A DNA stretch of 17,153 bases from Gracilaria caudata (GCA_030374735.1 JASCIV010000541.1:1-17153), one strand, 5' to 3'; positions 8,307-16,749 are shown, numbered from the stretch's first letter. Program-made: numbers and translations. Notes: a model not told the origin generated them from the letters alone.

Positions 8307-8936
8307 ATGGAGAACGTGGCACCGCAAGCTCTTCAGCCTGCCTCTAGAACAAGAAAACCTTTGGGTAACTTGTCGCGCACGGAAGGAAAGCCAGCACTTC
8401 ACGACTCCAATCGCAATGGCGTCCAAGGGAAGCGACGAGCGCTGGGCGATATAACGAACCGAGCTGGTGAGCAGAGCAGCATATTTTCTTCGCACAACGT
8501 GAAGAACACATTGACCGCATCGCTCAAGCTGGATGAAAAGAGCACAATAAGAGACAAGGCAATTCTCAATACCTCTCGCACTTTCCGCATTCCCACTGAC
8601 GAATTTGGGGAAGTGTTAGACCCGGAGATCATCCCAGCCCCTATTCCCAATGTTCCGTACACCCCCGTGCTGTTTGAAGATGGCGAGCTGGAAAGTGCTC
8701 GTCGGAAACTCGAGGAGCAAGCTGCGCAGGAAGATGATGATAGGTTTGATTTCATGGGAAGGCCCTATGTCAGAACGGAGCTCAAGTTCCAGGAGAAGGT
8801 TGACATGCCGTACGATCCTGTTGAAATGATGAATGAACCAGACGAGCAGGATTTGTTGAGCTTCACCAATCTGGACTTGTTCAATCCAGACCAAATTATT
8901 CCGAAGAATGAGTACTCTACGCTTGAGCTTGCGTGA
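8307..8936 (+). CDS. D-box protein, candidate securin/PATRONUS-like
   Basis: A 209-residue hydrophilic protein with no enzyme domain, signal or membrane segment. Two destruction-box-like RxxL motifs stand near the N-terminus: RKPLGNL (residues 16-22) and KRRALGDITN (42-51). The second closely matches the boxes of cyclins and the plant securin PATRONUS. The basic N-terminal half gives way to an acidic C-terminal half with DPEIIPAPIPNVPYTP (105-120), DGELESARRKLEEQ (125-138) and DEQDLLSFTNLDLFNP (179-194). Basic head with D-box plus acidic Pro/Phe tail is the securin plan: such proteins inhibit separase until the anaphase-promoting complex marks them for destruction. No KEN box is seen. The ATG has A at -3 and G at +4. 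It could instead be another APC/C substrate. The gene is convincing; the function is inference. Confidence 0.8.
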   Translation: MENVAPQALQPASRTRKPLGNLSRTEGKPALHDSNRNGVQGKRRALGDITNRAGEQSSIFSSHNVKNTLTASLKLDEKSTIRDKAILNTSRTFRIPTDEFGEVLDPEIIPAPIPNVPYTPVLFEDGELESARRKLEEQAAQEDDDRFDFMGRPYVRTELKFQEKVDMPYDPVEMMNEPDEQDLLSFTNLDLFNPDQIIPKNEYSTLELA

Positions 8937-9537
8937 ACAGTAGGTCTTCAGGTTAACTCCGAACAACTTTGCACTGAAAGTGCCGGCAATCTTAACAAGA
9001 GTTTCCCTACATGCGAGACTGGCAAACTCTTTTTGTGTTGTAGACCTCATGTGGTTCAAGATTAAGTCCCCACGGAGAATAATATTTCTTGAGGACGAAC
9101 GAAGCAAAGGTGCAGCCGAAACAGACCAGCAATCCGCTTATCACGCAAGCACGTTGTCGACCTGCCTGCGCTTCCCACGACGTCAAGCATCACTCTACAG
9201 TTTCGGGCCAAAAATCACCGGATGGGGAGAATCGCGGTGTGATCATGCTACACTAAGATAAACTCGTACTTCTCGCTATGCCAAGGCATTGCAAGAACTA
9301 CATGGGTTGCCTGGCGTGACATGGTGGTGGAGCACCTTCGCGCAGAAATAAACACTTGCAACGCTGAATTGGTGACCTCATCTACTGTTCACACTCAATG
9401 ACGCTCGAGCTACTTGCCAACTTGTTCACGGGCAAAATGATTTTCCAAAGCAGAGTGCAGCTGCTGCTGATTTTCCCTCACATCTACCTACTTTGAAACT
9501 TGCGCAAAAGATTACATGACTTTTATGTGCTCGCACG
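8937..9537. other. Intergenic region between convergent genes
   Basis: 601 bp between the stop codons of the securin-like gene and the UBX gene; it should hold both 3' UTRs. Open frames (for example 8980-9261) have no recognisable domain. AATAAA occurs at 9347-9352 on the + strand, far from the + gene stop. Nothing else stands out. Confidence 0.5.
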
Positions 9538-10860
9538 CTATGCATCTGAGGAGCGTTCTTCGAGCAGCAACATGCTGCTAGGGAACAGACCCGCCTTTTC
9601 GATTGTTATGTCAGCGTCTTCCGGATATCGGAAGCTCTTTCGAGGGTAGGCCACAACTAAACAAGCCACCTCAATATCAACTCTATTAACTTCAGCCCAG
9701 TCAAACACCTTCTCCAAAGCATCTTGCTTTTCAAAACGTCTGCCAACACGGTTACCATCCGGTAACCGAAGCACCAGACTCGCAATCCCGGGACCCTTTT
9801 CTGGTTCTTGACCCAATTCCTCTCGTTTCCGCTCACGCCTTATTTCTAATTCTTCCATTCGTCGTCGCTCTTTGTCCTCTTTTTCTTGCTGCTCTGCAGC
9901 TTGTCGCTCAGCCAATCGGTCTGCTTCTAACGCTGCAGCGTATTCGGCGTCCTGCTGCTCGCGAAGCAAACGAGCACTCTCCCTTTCCACACGCTCCTGT
10001 CGAATGGCGTTAAGAATCGGGGCATGTCGCTCCAAAACGCGTAAGATCCAGGCTACAGTAGCTTCGGCGCCCCCAACGAGTGCCGAAGACCCCGCACGAA
10101 TAGAGAGAACGGTTCCATAGTTGGACCGCGTGAGCTCAGACGAAGCGCGGGATGGTGCTGCAACAATGGCCAGAAAAGGGAGAGCAGGCGCCCGCAAGGC
10201 TCTCTGCACCACAGCCGCGTCTCGCTGCGTGACTGATCCGGCCCATGCAAGCATCGAGTCATCAACGGTGTTGACGAATGCCGGGTTCGAGATGATGTGG
10301 CTCACAAACGCAGGTGTGAGCCGGTGGGATTCAGAATGGATGTACACGAGAAGGAATTTGAGCTGTGCATGGGCGGTATGTAGCGCTTGGAGATAGGAGG
10401 TTGTCATAAATGAAGGATGCTCTGTGCCGTACTTGTCATTGAAAAAGTTTATGAAGCGGTGGGTGGGAGTTTCACCCGGAGCGGCCTCAATATAACGAGC
10501 GGGGCCGCCAAGTACGTTTAGGATTGAGTTGGTTAATTTGGTGAGAAAGCTCCACACGAAGCGAAACGGAGAAAGAAGGGCAAGTAACCAGCGCGGTGGG
10601 GGAACAGGGGCGGCAACAACGGTGGTGGTTGTTGGAGATTGAGAACGGACAGCAACGGCACGAGACGAAGAGATGGAAGCTGGAGATGGATCTGAAGGAG
10701 GTTCGGGGCCATCGAAGAAGGCGGAGGCTGCACGGTCGAGGTCCCATTCGTGAGCACGGAGGAGTCGGAGGGCCTCTTCATCGGACTGCACAGAAGTAGC
10801 GGCACGCAGCGTTGCGACAGCTTGCGCACGCTGCTCCTCCGGTGGCTCCGATGGAGCCAT
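9538..10860 (-). CDS. UBA-UAS-UBX protein, FAF2/UBXD8-like
   Basis: Likely p97/Cdc48 adaptor at the ER membrane or lipid droplets, by family. Order over 440 residues: a UBA-like helix bundle (about 10-50, SDEEALRLLRAHEWDLDRAASAFF); a low-complexity linker; a hydrophobic segment (about 90-119, WLLALLSPFRFVWSFL) that would insert as a hairpin as in UBXD8; a UAS thioredoxin-like domain (about 130-285) opening with PTHRFINFFNDKYG and containing FLLVYIHSESH; a long charged coiled coil (about 285-350); and a C-terminal UBX domain (358-435) with LVLRLPDGNRVGRRF. The p97-contact loop reads YPR where FPR is usual. This layout is diagnostic for the UBXD8 group rather than FAF1. The start is supported by the UBA domain beginning a few residues after Met. 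It lies head to head with the SCYL1-like gene, 429 bp apart. Confidence 0.92.
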   Translation of the reverse strand: MAPSEPPEEQRAQAVATLRAATSVQSDEEALRLLRAHEWDLDRAASAFFDGPEPPSDPSPASISSSRAVAVRSQSPTTTTVVAAPVPPPRWLLALLSPFRFVWSFLTKLTNSILNVLGGPARYIEAAPGETPTHRFINFFNDKYGTEHPSFMTTSYLQALHTAHAQLKFLLVYIHSESHRLTPAFVSHIISNPAFVNTVDDSMLAWAGSVTQRDAAVVQRALRAPALPFLAIVAAPSRASSELTRSNYGTVLSIRAGSSALVGGAEATVAWILRVLERHAPILNAIRQERVERESARLLREQQDAEYAAALEADRLAERQAAEQQEKEDKERRRMEELEIRRERKREELGQEPEKGPGIASLVLRLPDGNRVGRRFEKQDALEKVFDWAEVNRVDIEVACLVVAYPRKSFRYPEDADITIEKAGLFPSSMLLLEERSSDA

Positions 10861-11289
10861 AGCTTATCGAAGGCGCGGTTACAATCGCGCGTGGGAGAGA
10901 GAAAAGGGAACGGTGGCGCCGACGAGAACCATTGCCCGCAAGCGGCAAAGAAAGCAGACGGTGGGGGCGCTAGGAGAAAATGTGGTGTTTTCGCATGTGC
11001 GCCTTTACACCTTCCTTGCTGGAAGGATTATCAGCCAATGCTTTTCGGCCAGCGAGCATTGCTTACAGTCGTCAAGTCAAATGTTGGACAACCCTGCACT
11101 TTCCTCCATGCACAGTTTTGCCTGGCAAACTGAAATTCCCTTCCGCACCATTTTTGTTCTTGACGACTCTGGTCGTCGGTCCGCTGGTCCTTCAGCCTCG
11201 TACAAGGGTACTTGTTGGTTGTGCTTCCATCGTGCAACTTCACGTTCCGTATCCAGAAAGTGCATGCCGTGATTATATCTGTCCAAACA
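10861..11289. promoter_or_regulatory. Divergent promoter region (UBX / SCYL1-like)
   Basis: 429 bp between two outward-facing start codons. The part next to the UBX start is GC-rich and purine-rich; the part next to the SCYL1-like start is more mixed. No TATA box, CCAAT pair or strong repeat is apparent. Both products work at the ER/Golgi, so shared control is conceivable but not shown. Confidence 0.45.
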
Positions 11290-13707
11290 ATGCAGTACTT
11301 TCAGAAACTTATTCAGAAGGACCTTGGGTTCTCGTACACTCTAAACGAACCCATCGCCAGCCACGACCGCGCAGAAATATGGGCGCTCCATCGCGGTACT
11401 TCGAAGGAAACCGGTGACGCAGCGCTTGTTCTTCACTTTGATGCGTCAAATTCACGGCCCACACAGGCTCAGAAGCAGGGCTTGGCCAAGACTGGCTTGA
11501 TGCGATTGAAAACCCTTCGTCACCCTGATGTGCTCAAGTACATTACCTCGGTCGAAGGCAATGACGGTACAACATACATCGCCGTTGAAGAATCCACACC
11601 CCTATCAACGATTCTTGCCAACTCCCCATCAAAACTCGATCGCGAATCCGTTCAATGGGGTCTCTTCACCATTTCCCGCGCCCTTGGTTTCCTTCATACG
11701 TCCGGTCTGATCCATGGACGTCTTAATGCGTCTACCGTATTTGTTACACCCACAGGCGACTGGAAACTGGGCGGGTTAGAATGCGTTACGCCGCATGCGC
11801 AAGCTGCAAGTCTATCACATCACGCAGCGGCTTTACAGGACCCATCGTATATGAGTCCCGAATTTAGTAGCGGTCAGTGGTCATCTGTCGCGGCCGGTGC
11901 TCCGTCTGCTGTCGACTCTTGGGCTCTCGGTTGTCTCATGTACCACGCGCATGCTGGTTCGCTCACGGCCCCAGACCAACTTCAAAATCTGTCAGCGCTC
12001 CCCAAACCTTTGTTAAGCGCGTATCAGAAGCTTTTGGCATCCAATGCAGCTGGTCGGGCGCCGGCAGGGCAATTACCAAACCACCCATATTTCAAGCAAT
12101 CCAAGTTTATAGAGCTGAACCTCTTTGTGGAGAATATCGCTTTAAAGGGGCAACTGGAGAAGGAAGCATTTCTATCTAAGCTCCCGAGTATGATGGACCG
12201 GCTTCCGGACGGTTTTTGCACGTTTAAGATCCTTCCTATGCTTTCCCAAAGCATTGAATCCGGCGCCGGCGGATCATCTGCTTTTGCATGCATCATGAAA
12301 ATGAAAGATCGGCTCAGTCTCACAGACTTCTCAAAATATGTCGTTAACAAGTATGTCACCGGATGGTTTGAAAAGCAGCAGATTGATCGGGGCTTAAAAG
12401 TGGAGTTGTACAACAATCTGACCATGTTTGTGGAACATCTAGACGAATCGACAATCAACGCTACAATATTTACATCCATGTGCACTGCCTTTCAAGACAT
12501 GCAGTCTCCCGCTTTACGCGACACTGCTGTTAAATCAGTTCTTATCATTGCAGATCGTCTGTATGATAAGAACTTAAACTCTGTTCTTATGTCGCACTTT
12601 GCACGTCTTCAAGTTGATCCGGAACCCGCAATTCGCACCAACACAACTGTCTGTCTTGGAAAACTTGCCGGCCGTCTCAGCAGCTCTGCGCGCAACAAAG
12701 TGCTTGCTGCTGCGTTCCTGCGTTCGTTAAAAGATCCATTCCCTCATGCGCGTTCCGCGGGTATTAACGCAATCCTGGGCTGTACGGAGCACTTTTCTGT
12801 GAAGGACATAGCCACTCGACTGCTCCCCTCCATTGTAAGCCTACTAATCGATTCCTCCGGGGAGGTGCGTACGTCAGCTTTTAAAGTGCTCGCAGACTTT
12901 GAGCAGAAGCTTTTGCGAAACCACGAAGAGATGCTTCGTGCTGAAGAAAGCGCAGCAGCCACAGGTGCAGCAAACGGGGCAAAGACTGCCTCAACCTCGA
13001 CATCAACTGCTTCCGGCTGGGGCCTGAGTTCATTTTCGTCGATGGCCGCAGCTCTTGTTACTTCCAAATCTGACTCAACAACACAAACGAACAAGTCGAC
13101 TGGGATATCGTCGGAAGACTTTAAGAGAGCGAAACCCGCAACTAATATCAGCTCTAGTGAGCCGCAAGTCGTTAACAGCCGACCTATAGCTCAGTCGGTG
13201 ACGAGCAGTGCGACAGCGCAGAATGCATGGGACGGCTTAAACGGGAACTCGAGTGGCGCACCTCTGGCGTTTTCGTCCACACCATTGTCTGTTGGAAGCG
13301 GAGCTCCAGATGCATCAGCACCAACTGCTGGCGGTGTGGGTGACGATGATGACGCTGACGGGTGGGGTGACATGGATATCAAATCGGATTCGAAACCGCT
13401 TGATGATGAAGACTTGTTCGTTTCAATGATGGGTCAGCCAAAAACAAACGCGGTTCCAAAGGGCCTCACAAAGAGCAGCAGCAATTCAAGTAGCGTGAAG
13501 AGTAGTGGCGATGATGGCTTGTGGGACCTAGCACCGCCCAAAGTAAGCAGACCAAAGGCAAGAGCTAAAGCTCGACCGGGTACTGGACTCAACTCGGTGC
13601 CAGCGGTAAGAAGAGCCAAGAAGACCGGCGGTAATGATGACTGGGAAGCGTTGTTGGGGGGAAGTACGTCCAAGAGACGAACAACAGGACGTAGCGGGGC
13701 TCGATAG
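11290..13707 (+). CDS. SCYL1-like pseudokinase with HEAT repeats
   Basis: Homologue of SCYL1/Cex1, which act in COPI-linked Golgi-to-ER traffic and tRNA nuclear export. The 805-residue protein has an N-terminal kinase fold (about 15-275) with the SCYL1 signatures WALHRGTSKETG, RLKTLRHPDVLKY and GDWKLGGLECV. Catalytic residues are missing: the HRD position reads HGR (142-144), DFG reads LGG (160-162) and the beta-3 Lys is absent. Hence it is a pseudokinase. HEAT repeats follow (about 330-565; for example SPALRDTAVKSVLIIADRL and DPEPAIRTNTTVCLGKLA). The tail (565-805) is disordered, Ser/Ala-rich, with acidic-Trp motifs (DDADGWGDMD, DDGLWDLAPP, DDWEALLGG) and a basic end KRRTTGRSGAR. It lacks the RKLK-type COPI signal of human SCYL1. 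The ATG at 11290 matches the family start; the upstream extension of the frame would need a TTG. Confidence 0.93.
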   Translation: MQYFQKLIQKDLGFSYTLNEPIASHDRAEIWALHRGTSKETGDAALVLHFDASNSRPTQAQKQGLAKTGLMRLKTLRHPDVLKYITSVEGNDGTTYIAVEESTPLSTILANSPSKLDRESVQWGLFTISRALGFLHTSGLIHGRLNASTVFVTPTGDWKLGGLECVTPHAQAASLSHHAAALQDPSYMSPEFSSGQWSSVAAGAPSAVDSWALGCLMYHAHAGSLTAPDQLQNLSALPKPLLSAYQKLLASNAAGRAPAGQLPNHPYFKQSKFIELNLFVENIALKGQLEKEAFLSKLPSMMDRLPDGFCTFKILPMLSQSIESGAGGSSAFACIMKMKDRLSLTDFSKYVVNKYVTGWFEKQQIDRGLKVELYNNLTMFVEHLDESTINATIFTSMCTAFQDMQSPALRDTAVKSVLIIADRLYDKNLNSVLMSHFARLQVDPEPAIRTNTTVCLGKLAGRLSSSARNKVLAAAFLRSLKDPFPHARSAGINAILGCTEHFSVKDIATRLLPSIVSLLIDSSGEVRTSAFKVLADFEQKLLRNHEEMLRAEESAAATGAANGAKTASTSTSTASGWGLSSFSSMAAALVTSKSDSTTQTNKSTGISSEDFKRAKPATNISSSEPQVVNSRPIAQSVTSSATAQNAWDGLNGNSSGAPLAFSSTPLSVGSGAPDASAPTAGGVGDDDDADGWGDMDIKSDSKPLDDEDLFVSMMGQPKTNAVPKGLTKSSSNSSSVKSSGDDGLWDLAPPKVSRPKARAKARPGTGLNSVPAVRRAKKTGGNDDWEALLGGSTSKRRTTGRSGAR

Positions 13708-13849
13708 AATGTTATATAATAGACAAGGCAGTGATCATATTGTGTGTGCGAATGTAAAGATTTGGATGCAAAAGCGCGCCACGCAGTTGCATAGGCAGGG
13801 CACGACGATGGCATGATTGAACAGATCTGCGTTGAGGAGTTGTGTGTAG

Positions 13850-14269
13850 ATGCTCTGCAGTGCAGCCAGGGACAGAAGCAATCTGATGGGAGAGGGATTG
13901 CAATTTGCTGTTCGTCAGATTGCAATCGTTTTTTGCTCACTTGCCATCAAACCCACAACGCTAAAAAGCGAAACGCAATCGCAAGCGCAATTCGTTGTTC
14001 GTTTTCTCACCAAACTCTTTAAGCTGTTGCAAGAAGAAGAGGAACACACTGAAAACGTGTATTGTATATTGTACATCACCATCACAAGTCTTGTCGACAG
14101 CGACAGTGCGTCTGGAAGCATGCGAACGTTCCAAGAAGCTTGCACCAAAAATGTAATCGATTGCATTCCTCCTCCTGGGCGCATGACAAGTCTTCCATCG
14201 CAGTGTGGTTTAGCACGACGTCTACACGTACATTTCGAAGGAATGAACGTGATGGCACTGAGAGTGTAA
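13850..14269 (+). CDS. Possible hypothetical protein (doubtful)
   Basis: An ATG-started frame of 139 codons just after the SCYL1-like gene. It includes a helical stretch FVVRFLTKLFKLLQEEEEHTENVY. I recognise no domain. An equally long frame (13915-14340) runs on the opposite strand over the same bases, so at least one is spurious and both may be. It could simply be the 3' UTR of the SCYL1-like gene. Confidence 0.15.
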   Translation: MLCSAARDRSNLMGEGLQFAVRQIAIVFCSLAIKPTTLKSETQSQAQFVVRFLTKLFKLLQEEEEHTENVYCILYITITSLVDSDSASGSMRTFQEACTKNVIDCIPPPGRMTSLPSQCGLARRLHVHFEGMNVMALRV

Positions 14270-14620
14270 AGAGTAAGGCCAAAACGCTTTTTCTCGTGGA
14301 GAGGAAGCAACTGCTTAGTGTTTGCTACACACGCTGACATTCATCAGGGACGCTTTTGAAAAGTTATCTACGTTATCTGCAGCAAACAGACAGGCGCGTG
14401 GGGGCTGGAGATTCTGATGGTGGCGGTGTGTACCACTCTAGAAGTATAATTGTTATGAATCGTCAAGCAGGTGGTTTGTGCAGTTTTGTTGTCAAGTAGA
14501 TTGTATTTGCGGTGTGTCTCTGAAGTTCAGAGCCTGAACGGCGGGTGCTTGATGTGCCCTTAGCTAAAGTGGTCATCAAGCGGGCCATGTGTGGAGTGTA
14601 TAGCAGCAATCGCGTAAAAT

Positions 14621-14660
14621 GAGAGAAAAGAGAGAGTGAGAGAGAGAGAGAGAGAGAGGG
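14621..14660 (+). repeat. GA microsatellite
   Basis: Purine-only GA-rich tract, imperfect at first and uninterrupted over 14638-14658. It is the complement in kind of the CT tract at 4564-4597. Confidence 0.95.
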
Positions 14661-14801
14661 AGCAGTGAAGTGAATCAGGTGGTTGCGAGCTGCTTGATGA
14701 GATCATGAGTTGGCACAGACTTGTCTCTCATTTTGCGTGCGCGAGCTGCGCAGCAGCACTGCTGGAATGCAGCCGCTGGATCAACAAGCGCGCGATTGCA
14801 A

Positions 14802-14821
14802 ACCATCATGATCATGATGGT
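14802..14821. repeat. Perfect 20-bp palindrome
   Basis: ACCATCATGATCATGATGGT reads the same on both strands with no spacer. It also contains an ATCATG direct repeat. No function is evident. Confidence 0.95.
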
Positions 14822-15080
14822 CACGCTGTGAATCGCGCTGGAAGCCAACTGGAGCGCCAACATGTACCGTTGTTCACATACGTTACATATAGTCGTGCAG
14901 CCGTTGCTGTCGTTCCTCGCGCGGAGCGAGCTGCGTCGCAACGCGCGCTATGTTGTGAGCGAACGTACGCTTGTATACTTCTTCGCTGTGTATGTAAAGA
15001 TCAACGAGGCTCGTTCAAACACAACATTCGTGTACCCTTTGGTACAACAACAAAAAAAAAAGGGAAAAAAAGAACATGAG

Positions 15081-15118
15081 AATTCAAGTGGCGCCGCCAT
15101 GGCGGCGCCACTTGAATT
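15081..15118. repeat. Perfect 38-bp palindrome
   Basis: Left arm 15081-15099 and right arm 15100-15118 are exact reverse complements with no spacer: outer part AATTCAAGTGGCGCC, centre GCCATGGC. Symmetry stops at the flanking bases (G and T). It follows an A-rich tract. The centre contains GCCGCCATGG on both strands, an ideal Kozak start, so either strand would begin a frame MAAPLEF; the frames that follow are short (36 codons on +) and unconvincing. Confidence 0.97.
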
Positions 15119-15486
15119 TTTCACGGGGCGCGAAAAATGTGGCGGAGCGAATGGCGTGCGGGCGGCGCAATCAGCGGCTCGCAGGTGTGGGAATTGGCGC
15201 TTGTGATCAGCTGGCACGCGCCTTTTTTCTTTGATCGCCGCTGTCGTTGCTGGACGCGCGCACAGCCGGTGGAAGGTGGAAAGGAAGCCCCAACAAAACT
15301 ACCACAAAGAAATGAACACGATTTTAAATATATGGAAATAAGCGTGGCGGTTGACGAACGGTACAACAAAACTGAACACAAAGACGAACACACAATCACA
15401 TTAGAAGAAAAAAGAGAAGCGCGGCGATACGAAGCAAAACAGTAATAGACAAAGTCGCACGCCGTTAGTTAGAAGGTAGAGCACGG

Positions 15487-16455
15487 TCATGGGCACAACA
15501 GCTTTGCGTTGGGCTGCGAGCCATTAAAGAAATCGGAGCCCGGACACGGCGCCACCAACTCGTCCGAGTTGAGCGACTTGAACGGCGCAATATCATGACT
15601 GGTCTGCGACGAATTCAACATGCCAATCTGCAGCGCCGACGACATGGGCAGCGACACGCGCGCCAGCACGTTCGGTTTGTCGTCCACGTCCTGGCTCTGC
15701 GAGCACGTGAGCCCCGTGTGAAAGTCCTTTCCGTCCGACTCGTGCAGCGCCATCGGCGGCGACAGCTGCGGCCACGACGTACCCGCGCTCGCATTCGGCG
15801 CGTTCGCCGTGCGCGAGTTCACCATGCGCTGATGCAGCGGCGTGGACACCGCCGCCGCCGCGCCGCAGCCACCACCACCACCACCACCCGCAGACAGCTC
15901 CGCCGAGCGCGCGCTGCCCAGCGCGCGCGCAGCGGCGCGCGTGTTGGATACGGACTCAAGTCGCGACGTCAGCTGCTCGTTCTCCTTTTGCAGCGCGCTC
16001 ACGCGGCTCTTCTCCGTCGCCAACGACTGCTCCAGCGCGCGTACTCGCGCGGTGAGCGAGTGCACGGCGCGCGCGTGCGACGTGTGTGAGGCCACGTCCA
16101 AAGAGGCCAATCTTGCGGCGTGTTCGCGTTTGAGCACTTCGGCGTACACCTTGGACGCATTGGCCGACTTGCGGTTGTTGTGCAAGCGAATGGTGTACTT
16201 TTGCGCGGGCGACAGACCGCGTCGATCGGGCGCGGGCGCGTCGGCGTCGGCGGCGGCGGCGGCGGCGGCGTGCATGGCGTTGCGCAGCGTCTTGTACTGC
16301 TCGCGCGCGTCGGCGGCAGCGGCTAGACACTCGCGTTCCACGGCGGAACGGCCGATCTCGAACGCGATTCGGCGACGTTTGCAGTACGACGCCACGAATT
16401 CGAGCGGATCCTCGGAGCACATGTGCGGCGCGGGTCGTTTGGTGGCGCGCGTCAT
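15487..16455 (-). CDS. bZIP-like coiled-coil protein, putative transcription factor
   Basis: A 322-residue protein. Residues 83-116 carry a basic segment TIRLHNNRKSANASK that fits the bZIP core N-x2-S-A-x2-S-K/R seen in algal bZIP proteins. A clean leucine zipper lies at 134-166: hydrophobic a/d positions V138, L141, L145, V152, L155, L162, L166, with Asn159 at an a position as in true bZIPs. The gap between basic segment and zipper is longer than the canonical 18 residues from Asn to the first Leu. The tail is Ser/Pro-rich with poly-Gly (190-196) from a CAC/CCG-type repeat, and poly-Ala sits at 63-69. KRRR (26-29) may be a nuclear signal. The frame is open upstream to 16725, but that stretch is Ala/Arg/Cys-rich with promoter-like motifs, so ATG 16455 (A at -3) is chosen. 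DNA binding is inference. Confidence 0.72.
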   Translation of the reverse strand: MTRATKRPAPHMCSEDPLEFVASYCKRRRIAFEIGRSAVERECLAAAADAREQYKTLRNAMHAAAAAAADADAPAPDRRGLSPAQKYTIRLHNNRKSANASKVYAEVLKREHAARLASLDVASHTSHARAVHSLTARVRALEQSLATEKSRVSALQKENEQLTSRLESVSNTRAAARALGSARSAELSAGGGGGGGCGAAAAVSTPLHQRMVNSRTANAPNASAGTSWPQLSPPMALHESDGKDFHTGLTCSQSQDVDDKPNVLARVSLPMSSALQIGMLNSSQTSHDIAPFKSLNSDELVAPCPGSDFFNGSQPNAKLLCP

Positions 16456-16681
16456 GATGATGGGTTGGGGTTTCGGAGCAGCGGAGCAGAAAGCAGGAGG
16501 GCACTGTGTGTGTGGAGACGAAGAACGCGGCGGCCAAAAGTAGCAAAAAGCGCACGCACAAGCAGCGCGAGCAGCGCAATAGTAGGCGCGGCGCGCGTTA
16601 TGTAGCAGCGCGCCTCGCCTCGCGGTGGTAGCATTGGAGCGCGCGCGTTGCGCTCGCTCGCGCCGTGCATGGCAGGTCGAC

Positions 16682-16707
16682 GCGCATTGGTCCGCGCGCC
16701 AATGCGC
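16682..16707. promoter_or_regulatory. Inverted pair of CCAAT boxes
   Basis: GCGCATTGG (16682-16690) and CCAATGCGC (16699-16707) form a perfect 9-bp inverted repeat with an 8-nt spacer. They place one CCAAT on each strand, 227-252 bp before the bZIP-like start. CCAAT is the known target of NF-Y. Confidence 0.6.
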
Positions 16708-16721
16708 TGGCACAGCACGCC

Positions 16722-16749
16722 GCACGTGTACGCGTGGCGTTACACGTGC
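16722..16749. promoter_or_regulatory. Inverted pair of CACGTG (G-box/E-box) elements
   Basis: GCACGTGTA (16722-16730) and TACACGTGC (16741-16749) form a perfect 9-bp inverted repeat with a 10-nt spacer. Each contains CACGTG, and their centres are 20 bp apart, about two helical turns. CACGTG is bound by many bZIP and bHLH factors. The pair lies 267-294 bp before the bZIP-like start. Confidence 0.6.

Larger units (their letters stand above)
13708..15486. other. Gene-poor region between convergent genes
   Basis: 1.8 kb between the stop codons of the SCYL1-like and bZIP-like genes. Apart from the doubtful frame at 13850-14269 it holds a GA microsatellite (about 14621-14660), a 20-bp perfect palindrome (14802-14821), an A-rich tract (15044-15074) and a 38-bp perfect palindrome (15081-15118). 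From about 14,740 rightward the sequence becomes rich in GCGC. No gene is recognisable between 14,270 and 15,486. Confidence 0.5.

Noticed and set aside
13383..13400. B-box-like sequence on the - strand
   Set aside because: Lies inside the SCYL1-like coding sequence and cannot form a tRNA T-arm.
15128..15138. E2F-like TTTCGCGC on the - strand
   Set aside because: Lies between convergent gene ends with no promoter nearby.
16456..16725. N-terminal extension of the bZIP-like gene
   Set aside because: Translation is an Ala/Arg/Cys-rich by-product of high GC and begins near promoter-like elements.
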